Positions 1-7,804 of a stretch of DNA of 64,000 nucleotides are shown here, piece by piece. Below the pieces are notes generated by a model. The model was given only the letters and a program-made list of their open reading frames with translations. It ran no database searches and was not told where the DNA came from. Positions within the stretch are counted from its first letter, which is position 1. Each line of letters opens with the position of its first letter. The translations under genes were made by a program, and so were the position numbers. Source of the DNA: Cupriavidus laharis (GTDB taxonomy: Bacteria; Pseudomonadota; Gammaproteobacteria; Burkholderiales; Burkholderiaceae); contig NZ_CAJZAI010000015.1 of assembly GCF_914271435.1 (NCBI RefSeq), positions 43,118-107,117 of the forward strand, written 5' to 3'.

Positions 1-135
1 GTCGCCGGCGCCCACTGCGAGCACCTGGTCGAGCGTGATTTCTGCGCCAATGTCTGCCGGTATCTGTTCTACTTTCAGTTTTTCGCCAGCAGCAACCTTG
101 TATTGCTTGCCGCCGGTTTTTACGACCGCGTACAT
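1..135 (-). CDS. rplU: 50S ribosomal protein L21 (N-terminal part)
   Basis: First 45 residues of ribosomal protein L21, running off the left edge of the window. The N-terminus MYAVVKTGGKQYKV is the conserved L21 opening, followed by the usual VxxGEKLKVEQI segment. L21 binds 23S rRNA in the large subunit. The gene is read leftwards, and rpmA (L27) would be expected next outside the window. The ATG lies about 124 nt downstream of the predicted transcription start, so the mRNA has a long leader. Identification is secure; only the 3' part is missing. Confidence 0.95.
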   Translation of the reverse strand, partial: MYAVVKTGGKQYKVAAGEKLKVEQIPADIGAEITLDQVLAVGAGD

Positions 136-265
136 TGTCGAACCTCTCGGATGTGAATAAAACGCCGATGGCCTGCACTGGAGCGCTTGCGCGCACGTTG
201 AGGCCCGGTTATCTCCCGCCGGTCAGCACCCGTAAAACGGGCAAAGCAACCGGAGGAAACCGCAT

Positions 266-294
266 ATTGTAAACGAGACGGCGGAAAAACGCAA
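266..294 (-). promoter_or_regulatory. rplU promoter
   Basis: A -35 TTGCGT (289-294) and a -10 TACAAT (266-271) on the minus strand are separated by exactly 17 bp, a good sigma-70 match. Transcription would start near 259 and give a leader of about 124 nt before the rplU ATG. No other gene lies between this promoter and rplU. Confidence 0.7.
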
Positions 295-352
295 AGAAAA
301 CAGGCACATAGCCTGCCCGGCGACGCCTTGCGCACTTCTGCGCGGGCGAGGA

Positions 353-448
353 TCAGGTCAGATCGGCCAGCAGGAAGCCCGCCAGTGCGGCAAACGCCAC
401 CCACAATGCCGTGCGACGGATACTGCGGCGGGACATGGGCTTGTTCAT
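353..448 (-). CDS. possible 31-residue membrane microprotein
   Basis: Short open frame of 31 codons, starting MNKPMSRRSIRRTALW and ending in a hydrophobic stretch (WVAFAALAGFLLADL). The basic N-terminus followed by one hydrophobic helix is typical of small inner-membrane proteins. A perfect TATAAT (455-460, minus) ends six bases before the ATG, so transcription from it would begin at or next to the start codon and give a leaderless mRNA. No convincing -35 is seen. An internal ATG (434-436) would give 27 residues. I do not recognise the protein and coding status is unproven. It points toward rplU and ends before the rplU promoter. Confidence 0.4.
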   Translation of the reverse strand: MNKPMSRRSIRRTALWVAFAALAGFLLADLT

Positions 449-454
449 GTCCGG

Positions 455-460
455 ATTATA
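455..460 (-). promoter_or_regulatory. -10 element directly before the 31-codon ORF
   Basis: Perfect TATAAT on the minus strand, with CCGGAC between it and the ATG at 448. The distance places +1 at the A of the ATG. The bases 17 bp upstream do not resemble TTGACA, so the assignment rests on the -10 alone. Confidence 0.4.
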
Positions 461-498
461 GTCCGCCAGCCGCGCACATCCCCCGAACGGGACAGGCA

Positions 499-530
499 TT
501 GGCATGAACCACGTTGGCATCGCATATAAT
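499..530 (+). promoter_or_regulatory. ispB promoter candidate
   Basis: A perfect TATAAT lies at 525-530. The nearest -35-like hexamer is TTGGCA at 499-504, with an over-long 20-bp spacer. Transcription would start near 537. That excludes the TTG at 514, which lies inside the promoter, as the ispB start. Confidence 0.5.
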
Positions 531-558
531 CGTCCGGTTTTGCGTAACGGTGATCATC

Positions 559-1536
559 TTGACCCAGCCTTCCGCCACTGCCTTGCTTGCCCCCGTCGCT
601 GCAGACATGCGCGCGGTCGATGCGGTCATCCGTCAACGGCTGTCTTCCGAAGTCCCGCTGATCGAGCAGATCGGTGAATACATCATCGGCGCCGGCGGCA
701 AGCGCCTGCGCCCGGTGATCCTGCTGCTGTCGGCGCGCGCCTTCGGCTACGACGGCAACCGCCACCATGAGCTGGCCGCGGTGGTGGAGTTCATCCACAC
801 CGCCACGCTGCTGCATGACGACGTGGTCGACGAATCCGAGCTGCGCCGCGGCCGCCAGACGGCCAATGCGGTGTTCGGCAATGCCGCCAGCGTGCTGGTG
901 GGCGACTTCCTCTATTCGCGTGCGTTCCAGATGATGGTCGATGCGGGCAGCATGCGCATCATGGAGATCCTTTCCAACGCGACCAACGTGATCGCCGAGG
1001 GTGAAGTGCTGCAGTTGCTGAACATGCACGACCCCGACGTCACCATCGAGCGCTACCTGCAGGTGATCCGCTACAAGACGGCCAAGCTGTTCGAGGCCTC
1101 GGCGCAGCTTGGCGCCGTACTGGCCGGCGCGGATGCCGCCATGGAAGAAGCGGCAGCCGAGTACGGCCGCCGCATCGGCACCGCGTTCCAGCTCATCGAC
1201 GACATGCTGGACTACACCGCCAGCGCCGAGCAGATGGGCAAGAACGCCGGCGACGACCTGCGCGAAGGCAAGCCCACGCTGCCGCTGCTGCATCTGCTGG
1301 AGTACGGCACACCGGAGCAGCGCGCACTGGCACGCGAAGCCATCGTGCAGGGCGGCACCGAGCATTTCGACGCAGTGTTCTCGGCCATCCATGCCAGCGG
1401 CGCGCTGGAAGTCACGTTCGAAGCCGCACGCCGCGAGGCCGAGGCCGCAGAGAAAGCCGCGCAGCAGTTCCCGGCGTCGGAACTCAAGGACACGCTGATT
1501 GCGCTGTGCGCGTTCTCGCTGCAGCGGCAATCCTGA
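559..1536 (+). CDS. ispB: octaprenyl diphosphate synthase (trans-polyprenyl synthetase)
   Basis: Makes the long isoprenoid side chain of ubiquinone by adding isopentenyl diphosphate units to farnesyl diphosphate. The 325-residue protein has GGKRLRP, the first aspartate-rich motif (HDDVVDES) and the second (IDDMLDY), both of which bind Mg2+-diphosphate. I chose TTG at 559 because GGTGA (549-553) sits five bases upstream and the reading frame further up contains the -10 element. GTG at 550 is an alternative. The protein family is secure; octaprenyl rather than another chain length is inferred from the betaproteobacterial context and the rplU-divergent position typical of ispB. Confidence 0.9.
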   Translation: MTQPSATALLAPVAADMRAVDAVIRQRLSSEVPLIEQIGEYIIGAGGKRLRPVILLLSARAFGYDGNRHHELAAVVEFIHTATLLHDDVVDESELRRGRQTANAVFGNAASVLVGDFLYSRAFQMMVDAGSMRIMEILSNATNVIAEGEVLQLLNMHDPDVTIERYLQVIRYKTAKLFEASAQLGAVLAGADAAMEEAAAEYGRRIGTAFQLIDDMLDYTASAEQMGKNAGDDLREGKPTLPLLHLLEYGTPEQRALAREAIVQGGTEHFDAVFSAIHASGALEVTFEAARREAEAAEKAAQQFPASELKDTLIALCAFSLQRQS

Positions 1537-1558
1537 AATTGCCGGCACCCTCTTCCCA

Positions 1559-1587
1559 TTCGGAAAAAACGCTGTTAGACTTACATT
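1559..1587 (+). promoter_or_regulatory. tRNA-Pro promoter candidate
   Basis: TTCGGA (1559-1564), a 17-bp spacer and TACATT (1582-1587). Transcription would start near 1594, about 35 bases before the mature tRNA. The hexamers are only moderate matches. Confidence 0.4.
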
Positions 1588-1628
1588 CTTTGCTGCTGAC
1601 CGCCAACGTTGGCAACAAAATCAGAATT

Positions 1629-1705
1629 CGGGGTGTAGCTTAGCCTGGTAGAGCGCTACGTTCGGGACGTAGAGGCCGGAGGTTCGAATCCTCTCACCCC
1701 GACCA
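1629..1705 (+). tRNA. tRNA-Pro (anticodon CGG)
   Basis: A 77-base cloverleaf. The acceptor arm CGGGGTG (1629-1635) pairs with CACCCCG (1695-1701), followed by discriminator A and an encoded CCA. The anticodon stem CTACG/CGTAG encloses loop TTCGGGA, giving anticodon CGG, which reads the proline codon CCG common in this GC-rich genome. The T arm contains GGTTCGAATCC. It stands alone, bounded by its own promoter candidate and a terminator. Confidence 0.97.
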
Positions 1706-1739
1706 GAATTCATGGTCATGCCGTACCTGGCCAGCAAGA

Positions 1740-1767
1740 AGCCGCACAGCGATGTGCGGCTTTTTTG
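1740..1767 (+). terminator. intrinsic terminator after tRNA-Pro
   Basis: Perfect 8-bp GC-rich stem GCCGCACA/TGTGCGGC with a GCGA tetraloop, followed by six T residues. It directly follows the tRNA. Confidence 0.9.
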
Positions 1768-1978
1768 TTTTCCTGATCGCCTTCATCGCGGCGCCGGTCT
1801 CCGCCCTTCCCTCGCCCCCACATTCCCCGCGCTAGTAGGGTTGCGCCCGTGTCGCACAAATGCCGACACCGCCAGTTGTCGCCTTTACAAAAAGTGACCC
1901 CGGCGGCAAACTGCGCCGATCCGGGGCCCATGGCCCCGACCGGCGCCCCCGGGCGCATCGCACCACCTGGTTCCTGCC

Positions 1979-3709
1979 ATGACACTTGGTCTCGCCCTTG
2001 CCCAGAGCCGTCGTATCGCGCCCGCGCTGCTCGCCCAACTGGAGCAGTCGGCGCGCGAAAAGAAGACGCAGCTGATCGACGAGATCGTTGGCAGCGGCAC
2101 CATGAGCGCGCACGACGTCGCGCTGTTCGCGGCCGACAAGTACCAGCTGCCGCTGCTCGACCTGGCTCAGTACAACCTGAACAAGGTGCCGCCCGCGCTG
2201 GCCGGCAACCGCGAATTCCACGCCCATCGCCTGCTGCCGCTGGGCCGGCGCGAGAACCGCCTGGTGGTGGGGATGTCGGACCCGTCCAACCAGGCCGGGC
2301 TCGACGCCATCAAGCAGAAGTACAACCTGCCGATGGAAACCGTGGTGGTGGAGCACGACAAGCTGATGAAGCATGTGCGCTCCGCCGGCGAAGCGGCGGG
2401 CACGCTCAAGGACGTCGCCCCCGGCATGTCCGCCGAGCGCAAGCTGATCGAGTACGACCCGGTGGCCTCCACGGGCGCGCAGCGCAACCGCACTGGCACC
2501 GGCAGCGACATCGACGACGCGCCGGTGGTGCGCTTCCTGCAGAAACTGCTGACCGAGGCCTTCCACCGTGGCGCATCGGACCTGCATTTCGAGCCGTTCG
2601 AGACCTTCTACCGCGTCCGCTTCCGCGTGGACGGGGTGCTGCAGGAGGTAGCGCGCCCGCCACTGGATATCCGCGACAAGATCGCCACCCGCATCAAGGT
2701 GCTGTCGCGCCTGGACATCTCCGAAAAGCGCGTGCCGCAGGACGGCCGCATGAAGCTGCTGCTCGCGCTGCCGCAGGAAAAGGATGCCAAGGAAGTCGTC
2801 GAGAAAGCGGTGGACTTCCGCGTGTCGACGCTGCCCACGCTCTTCGGCGAGAAGATCGTGATGCGTATCCTGGAATCGTCGTCCGACAAGCTGGACATCG
2901 ACCAGCTCGGCTACGAGCCCGAGCAGAAGGCACTGCTGATGGAGACGATCAAGCGTCCCTACGGCATGATCCTGGTCACCGGCCCGACCGGCAGCGGCAA
3001 GACCGTGTCGCTCTATACCTTCCTGAACCTGCTGAACCAGGGCGACATCAATATCTCGACGGCGGAAGACCCAGCCGAAATCCAGCTGCCCGGCATCAAC
3101 CAGGTCAACGTCAACGACAAGGCCGGCCTGACCTTTGCCGCGGCGCTGCGCTCGTTCCTGCGGCAGGATCCGGACATCATCATGGTCGGCGAAATCCGCG
3201 ACCTGGAGACCGCCGATATCTCGATCAAGGCCGCGCAGACCGGCCACCTGGTGCTGTCCACGCTGCATACGAACGACGCGCCCACTACGCTGACGCGCCT
3301 GATGAACATGGGCGTGGCGCCGTTCAACATTGCCTCGAGCGTGCTGCTGATCACGGCGCAGCGCCTGGCGCGGCGGCTGTGCACGTGCAAGCGGCCGGGC
3401 ACGATCCCGCGCGAGGCGCTGCTCGACGCGGGGTTCAAAGAGCACCAGATCGACGGCAGCTGGCAGCCTTACCATCCGGTCGGCTGCGAGCGCTGCAATG
3501 GCAGCGGCTACAAGGGGCGCTGCGGCATCTACCAGGTCATGCCGATCACCGAGGCGATGCAGCAGATCATCCTGTCGCACGGCACGGCGCTGCAGATTGC
3601 CGAGCAGGCCCGGCGCGACGGCGTGCTATCGTTGCGGGAAGCCGGCTTGCTGAAGGTCAGGCAGGGGGTCACGTCACTCGAAGAAGTGCTGGCCACCACC
3701 AATACGTAA
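1979..3709 (+). CDS. pilB: type IV pilus assembly ATPase PilB
   Basis: Hexameric cytoplasmic ATPase that powers pilus extension. The 576-residue protein has an N-terminal MshEN-type domain (about residues 20-150), Walker A GPTGSGKT near residue 334, an aspartate box and Walker B region with DPDIIMVGEIRD near residue 400, and a zinc-binding tetracysteine set (CTC near 468 and CERC near 503) typical of PilB/GspE ATPases. It heads a pilB-pilC-pilD cluster, and pilC starts 35 bases downstream. GspE of a type II secretion system is the alternative, but the direct link to pilC and pilD and the absence of other gsp genes favour pili. Confidence 0.93.
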   Translation: MTLGLALAQSRRIAPALLAQLEQSAREKKTQLIDEIVGSGTMSAHDVALFAADKYQLPLLDLAQYNLNKVPPALAGNREFHAHRLLPLGRRENRLVVGMSDPSNQAGLDAIKQKYNLPMETVVVEHDKLMKHVRSAGEAAGTLKDVAPGMSAERKLIEYDPVASTGAQRNRTGTGSDIDDAPVVRFLQKLLTEAFHRGASDLHFEPFETFYRVRFRVDGVLQEVARPPLDIRDKIATRIKVLSRLDISEKRVPQDGRMKLLLALPQEKDAKEVVEKAVDFRVSTLPTLFGEKIVMRILESSSDKLDIDQLGYEPEQKALLMETIKRPYGMILVTGPTGSGKTVSLYTFLNLLNQGDINISTAEDPAEIQLPGINQVNVNDKAGLTFAAALRSFLRQDPDIIMVGEIRDLETADISIKAAQTGHLVLSTLHTNDAPTTLTRLMNMGVAPFNIASSVLLITAQRLARRLCTCKRPGTIPREALLDAGFKEHQIDGSWQPYHPVGCERCNGSGYKGRCGIYQVMPITEAMQQIILSHGTALQIAEQARRDGVLSLREAGLLKVRQGVTSLEEVLATTNT

Positions 3710-3744
3710 AACTACAGACAAATAATTAATGTCGGGGGTCGAAC

Positions 3745-5019
3745 ATGGCAACGCGCGCACCATCTGCGGGCGCACGGGCGGCAGTGCCGCCACGCGCGAA
3801 AGCAGGACGAGCAGGACGTAAAGCACCCACGCAGTACATCTTCGAGTGGGAAGGCAAGGACCGCAAGGGCAAGACGTTCACCGGGGAACAGCGGGCCGAG
3901 AACCAGGCCGAGGTCACGGCGGCATTGCGCAAGCAGGGCCTCACCGTGGTCAAGATGAAGAAGCGCAAGGCTGCGCGCGGCAAGAAGATCACCGAGAAGG
4001 ACATCGCGTATTTCACGCGCCAGCTCTCGACCATGCTGAAGGCGGGCATCCCGCTGCTGCAGTCGATCGACATCATCGCGCGCGGCCACGCCAACCCGAA
4101 CTTCACGCAGCTGCTGTCCGACATCCGCTTCGACATCGAGGCCGGCAGCAGCATGGCGGCGGCCTTCCGCCGCCACCCGCGCTACTTCGACACGCTGTAT
4201 TGCAACCTGATCGACGCCGGCGAACAGGGCGGTATCCTCGATTCCCTGCTGGAGCGCCTGTCGCTCTACATGGAAAAGACCATCGCGCTGAAAGGCCAGA
4301 TCAAGTCCGCGATGATCTACCCGATCGCGGTGCTGACCGTGGCCTTTGCCGTGACGGTGATCCTGATGCTGTTCGTGATCCCCGCCTTCAAGGGCGTGTT
4401 CTCGAGTTTCGGCGCCAACCTGCCTGCGCCGACGCTGGTCGTGATCGCGATCTCTGACTTCTTCGTTTCGTACTGGTACCTCGTCATTGGCTTGCCGGTG
4501 GGCGCCATTGCCTTCTACCTGCGTGCCTTGAAGAAATCGGAAAAGGTGCAGCGCAGCACCGACCGCATACTGCTGAAGATGCCCATCTTCGGCAGCCTGT
4601 TCCGCAAGGCCGTGATCGCACGCTGGACGCGCACGCTCGCCACCATGTTCGCCGCGGGTACGCCGCTGGTGGAATCGATGGAATCCGTGGCGGGCGCGGC
4701 TGGCAACTGGGTCTACTACGACGCCACGCGCGAGATCGAGCAGGCCGTGCGCATCGGTACCAGCCTGACCAACGCGATGCAGGCCACGCACGTGTTCGAC
4801 AACATGGTGCTGCAGATGACCCAGATCGGCGAGGAATCGGGTGCGCTGGACAATATGCTGATCAAGGTGGCGGAGTTCTACGAGCGTGAGGTCGATGATG
4901 CCGTGGCGGCCATCTCGAGCCTGATCGAGCCGCTGATCATCGTGGTGCTGGGCGTGCTCATCGGCGGCATGGTGGTCGCGATGTACCTGCCGATCTTCAA
5001 GCTGGGACAGGTGGTGTAA
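3745..5019 (+). CDS. pilC: type IV pilus inner-membrane platform protein PilC
   Basis: A 424-residue polytopic protein of the T2SSF family. It has two homologous cytoplasmic domains (roughly residues 90-215 and 290-415) and membrane segments near 190-215, 235-255 and 395-420. The motif FTRQLSTMLKAGIPLLQS and the later ARWTRTLATMFAAGTPLVES are the paired T2SSF signatures. It couples PilB ATP hydrolysis to pilin insertion. The first 35 residues are rich in Ala, Arg and Lys and probably unstructured. ATG at 3745 follows a G-rich ribosome-binding region. Confidence 0.93.
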   Translation: MATRAPSAGARAAVPPRAKAGRAGRKAPTQYIFEWEGKDRKGKTFTGEQRAENQAEVTAALRKQGLTVVKMKKRKAARGKKITEKDIAYFTRQLSTMLKAGIPLLQSIDIIARGHANPNFTQLLSDIRFDIEAGSSMAAAFRRHPRYFDTLYCNLIDAGEQGGILDSLLERLSLYMEKTIALKGQIKSAMIYPIAVLTVAFAVTVILMLFVIPAFKGVFSSFGANLPAPTLVVIAISDFFVSYWYLVIGLPVGAIAFYLRALKKSEKVQRSTDRILLKMPIFGSLFRKAVIARWTRTLATMFAAGTPLVESMESVAGAAGNWVYYDATREIEQAVRIGTSLTNAMQATHVFDNMVLQMTQIGEESGALDNMLIKVAEFYEREVDDAVAAISSLIEPLIIVVLGVLIGGMVVAMYLPIFKLGQVV

Positions 5020-5022
5020 TTG

Positions 5023-5919
5023 ATGAATCCGGCATTTCCCGCCGGCGGCGCCTCCGGGCTGGCTGCGCTGCCGGCACTCGCCGCGCTGCCGCCGTCGTTC
5101 CTGATAGTGGCAGCGGCCATCCTCGGCCTGCTGGTGGGCAGCTTCCTGAACGTGGTAATCCACCGGCTGCCGCGCATGATGGAGTACGACGAGGCCAACT
5201 ACATCGCCGAACTGCGCGGCGACCCGCAGCCCTACCCTGAGCGCTACAACCTGATGGTGCCGCGCTCGGCCTGCCCGCACTGCGGCCATGCCATCGCGGC
5301 CTGGGAAAATATCCCGGTCATCAGCTACCTTTTCCTGCTCGGCCGCTGCTCGTCGTGCAAGGTGCCGATCGGCGTGCGCTACCCGCTGGTGGAACTGGCC
5401 TGCGGCGTGCTGAGCGCGCTGGCGGCGTGGCACTTCGGTCCGGCCTGGCAGGGCGTGGCTGCGCTGCTGCTGCTGTGGGCACTGCTGGCGCTAACGATGA
5501 TCGATGCCGATACGCAACTGCTGCCCGACCAGATCACGCTGCCGCTGGTGTGGCTGGGCTTGCTGCTCAACCTGGGCGGGCTGTTCGTGCCGCTTGCCGA
5601 CGCGGTGATCGGCGCCGTGGCGGGCTACCTGCTGCTGTGGTCCGCTTACTGGGCGTTCAAGCTGGTGCGCGGCAAGGAAGGCATGGGCTATGGCGACTTC
5701 AAGCTCATGGCCGCGCTGGGCGCGTGGTTCGGCTGGCAGGCGCTGCCGGCGCTGGTGCTGCTGTCATCGGTGGTCGGCGTGGTGTTCGGCGTGGCCAATA
5801 TCGCGCTGCGCCGCCAGGGCCGCGACACGCCATTCCCGTTCGGCCCCTTCATTGCCGGCGCCGGCGTGCTGGTACTGTTCTTCGGGCCGGGCGTACTGCC
5901 GCTGCTGCCCGCGCCCTGA
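5023..5919 (+). CDS. pilD: prepilin leader peptidase / N-methyltransferase PilD
   Basis: Cleaves type IV prepilin leaders and methylates the new N-terminal residue. The protein has 298 residues. A zinc-type tetracysteine set (CPHC near residue 85, CSSC near 110) lies in the N-terminal methyltransferase half. The two catalytic aspartates of this aspartic peptidase family are in MIDADTQLLPD (about 160) and GYGDFKL (about 225). Most of the rest is hydrophobic, with about eight membrane spans. The ATG at 5023 is three bases after the pilC stop, so translation is probably coupled. A TTG at 5020 is less likely. Confidence 0.93.
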   Translation: MNPAFPAGGASGLAALPALAALPPSFLIVAAAILGLLVGSFLNVVIHRLPRMMEYDEANYIAELRGDPQPYPERYNLMVPRSACPHCGHAIAAWENIPVISYLFLLGRCSSCKVPIGVRYPLVELACGVLSALAAWHFGPAWQGVAALLLLWALLALTMIDADTQLLPDQITLPLVWLGLLLNLGGLFVPLADAVIGAVAGYLLLWSAYWAFKLVRGKEGMGYGDFKLMAALGAWFGWQALPALVLLSSVVGVVFGVANIALRRQGRDTPFPFGPFIAGAGVLVLFFGPGVLPLLPAP

Positions 5920-5984
5920 GCCGCCAGCGGCCAGCGGTCCGCCAAGCTGGTATCGTTGGGGACATTGCACCCACGGAACCTCAC

Positions 5985-6611
5985 ATGCTGGAGATCGGAC
6001 TGACTGGCGGCATCGGCAGCGGCAAGACGCGCGTGGCCGACATGTTCGCCGCGCGCGGCGCCGCCATCATCGACACTGACCTGCTGGCCCACGAGATCAC
6101 CGCCCCGGGCGGACAGGCCATTCCCGCACTGGTCGAGGCCTTCGGCCCGCAGTGCCTGCGCCCCGACGGCGCCATGGACCGCGACGCCATGCGCGCGCTG
6201 GTCTTTGCCGATCCCGCCGCCAAGGCAAGGCTGGAAGGCATCACCCATCCGCTGATCCGCTCGCTGACCACGGCACGCGCCAAGGCAATCGCTGACGCTG
6301 GCGAGCATCCATACCTGATCTACGTCGTGCCGCTGCTGGTCGAATCCGGCGCATGGGTCCAGCGCGTCGGCCGCGTGCTGGTGGTGGATTGCACCGAGGA
6401 CACGCAGATCGCGCGCGTCATGGCGCGCAACGGCTTCAGCCGGGAGCAGGTGCAGGCCATCATGGCAAAGCAGGCCACGCGTGCCCAGCGACTTGCCGTG
6501 GCCAACGATGTGATCGACAACGACGGGCCGGTCGAAGCACTGGCGGCGCAGGTGGACCGGCTGGACCAGACCTATCGGGCACTGTCCGCCGCCGGCGTCA
6601 CGCAGGCCTGA
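5985..6611 (+). CDS. coaE: dephospho-CoA kinase
   Basis: Last step of coenzyme A biosynthesis: ATP-dependent phosphorylation of the ribose 3'-OH of dephospho-CoA. The 208-residue protein has P-loop GLTGGIGSGKT at residues 5-15, DTDLLAHE near residue 27 (CoaE-type substrate site) and a P-loop kinase fold of normal length. The frame is open far upstream, but ATG 5985 gives the canonical MLEIGLTGGIGSGKT start. The gap to pilD is 65 bases. The neighbours pilD and zapD are its usual partners in proteobacteria. Confidence 0.95.
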   Translation: MLEIGLTGGIGSGKTRVADMFAARGAAIIDTDLLAHEITAPGGQAIPALVEAFGPQCLRPDGAMDRDAMRALVFADPAAKARLEGITHPLIRSLTTARAKAIADAGEHPYLIYVVPLLVESGAWVQRVGRVLVVDCTEDTQIARVMARNGFSREQVQAIMAKQATRAQRLAVANDVIDNDGPVEALAAQVDRLDQTYRALSAAGVTQA

Positions 6612-6669
6612 CGCAGGGCACGAGCAGGCACCAGCGTGAGCGGGAACACGGCGCATCATGCACATTGCA

Positions 6670-6698
6670 TTGTCCTCGCAGCCCGTCTCGCATAGAAT
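6670..6698 (+). promoter_or_regulatory. zapD-yacG promoter
   Basis: TTGTCC (6670-6675), a 17-bp spacer and TAGAAT (6693-6698). Transcription would start near 6705, giving a leader of about 120 bases before the zapD TTG start. Confidence 0.6.
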
Positions 6699-6825
6699 GC
6701 GCTGGAACATGACGCGAAATGCGTGGAGAGACGTAGCTTCCACGCATTCCTGACGTTCCCCGGGCCACGCCCGCACCGGGACGCTCCAACAGGGGCGCCG
6801 CCTCAGCGCTGCACGGACATAGCAC

Positions 6826-7584
6826 TTGATCCTGTACGAATATCCTTTCAACGAACGCATCAGGACGCTCCTGCGACTGGAAGACCTGTTCGATCGGCTG
6901 GATTACTTCCTGGGCCAGGAACATGCCCTGCAGCATCATGTCGCGCTGACCACGCTGTTCGAGATCATCGACGTGGCCGGCCGCGCCGACCTCAAGACCG
7001 ACCTGATCAAGGAACTCGAGCGCCAGCGCCAGGCGCTGACCGCGCTGCGCGTCAATCCGCAGATCGACCAGGAAGCGCTGGACGCCGTCATCGGCGAGAT
7101 CGAGCAAGGCATTGCCATGCTCAACCAGACCGTGGGCAAGGCGGGGCAACTGCTGGCCGACAATGAGTGGCTGACGAGCATCCGCAGCCGCGCCATCATT
7201 CCCGGCGGCACCTGCGAGTTCGACCTGCCGGCGTACTACGCCTGGCAGCACCGGCCGGCCGAGGAGCGCCGCGCCGACATCCTGAAATGGGCCCGCCCGC
7301 TGGTGGCGCTGCGCGCCGGTACGTCCACGGTGCTGCGCCTGCTGCGCGAATCGGGCCAGAGCGGCAAGGTGATCGCCACGGGCGGCAGCTACCAGCAGAT
7401 GCTATCGGGCCGCAGCTATCAGCTGATGCAGGTGCACCTCGATGATTCATTGCTGGCCTTTATCCCGGAGATGAGCGCCAACAAGTACATGCTCTGGGTG
7501 CGCTTCACGCAACAGGATGGCGACCTGCGCCCGCGTTCGGTCGATGCCGACATTCCGTTCCTGCTCAAGCTCTGCAATTTCTGA
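6826..7584 (+). CDS. zapD: cell division protein ZapD (FtsZ-ring stabiliser)
   Basis: A 252-residue soluble protein of the ZapD (YacF) family, which cross-links FtsZ protofilaments in the cytoplasm. The opening MILYEYPFNERIRTLLRLE is the conserved family N-terminus, so the rare TTG at 6826 is almost certainly the real start. The N-terminal part is helical and the C-terminal part beta-rich, ending in LLKLCNF. It lies between coaE and yacG, the usual arrangement. FtsZ itself is about 12 kb away. Confidence 0.93.
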   Translation: MILYEYPFNERIRTLLRLEDLFDRLDYFLGQEHALQHHVALTTLFEIIDVAGRADLKTDLIKELERQRQALTALRVNPQIDQEALDAVIGEIEQGIAMLNQTVGKAGQLLADNEWLTSIRSRAIIPGGTCEFDLPAYYAWQHRPAEERRADILKWARPLVALRAGTSTVLRLLRESGQSGKVIATGGSYQQMLSGRSYQLMQVHLDDSLLAFIPEMSANKYMLWVRFTQQDGDLRPRSVDADIPFLLKLCNF

Positions 7585-7588
7585 AGTC

Positions 7589-7780
7589 ATGCCTGCCGTC
7601 GTCAAATGCCCCACCTGCGGCACCAAGGTGGAATGGATTCCCGAGAACAAGTTCCGCCCGTTCTGCTCCGAGCGCTGCAAGCAGATCGACCTGGGCGCGT
7701 GGGCGTCCGAGAAGTACGTGATCGGCAGCAAACCCGGCGAAACGCCTTCGCCGGACCTGCCGGAAGATGAGGACGACTGA
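7589..7780 (+). CDS. yacG: DNA gyrase inhibitor YacG (zinc finger)
   Basis: A 63-residue zinc-finger protein. The four zinc ligands are Cys7, Cys10, Cys26 and Cys30 in CPTC-x15-CSERC, and the stretch after them (IDLGAWASEKY) is the family signature. The tail is acidic (ending PEDEDD). The E. coli homologue binds GyrB and blocks gyrase. ATG 7589 begins four bases after the zapD stop and is clearly co-transcribed. A longer frame starting upstream inside zapD is not used. Confidence 0.93.
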   Translation: MPAVVKCPTCGTKVEWIPENKFRPFCSERCKQIDLGAWASEKYVIGSKPGETPSPDLPEDEDD

Positions 7781-7804
7781 GTCGTCCCCCTCCAGCAGCT
7801 TAGT

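Noticed and set aside
514..558. TTG at 514 as the ispB start
   Set aside because: The codon lies upstream of and partly over the TATAAT at 525-530, so it would not be in the transcript from that promoter. TTG 559 has a Shine-Dalgarno.
1768..1978. Possible sigma-54 promoter ahead of pilB
   Set aside because: No GG-N10-GC pair with the right spacing could be matched convincingly, and no clear sigma-70 pair either; left unassigned.
1832..3729. Long open frames of about 580-630 codons on both strands across pilB
   Set aside because: They are GC-driven shadows of pilB, which has intact family motifs in its own frame; the shadow translations are Arg/Pro/Gly/His-rich and lack any recognisable domain.
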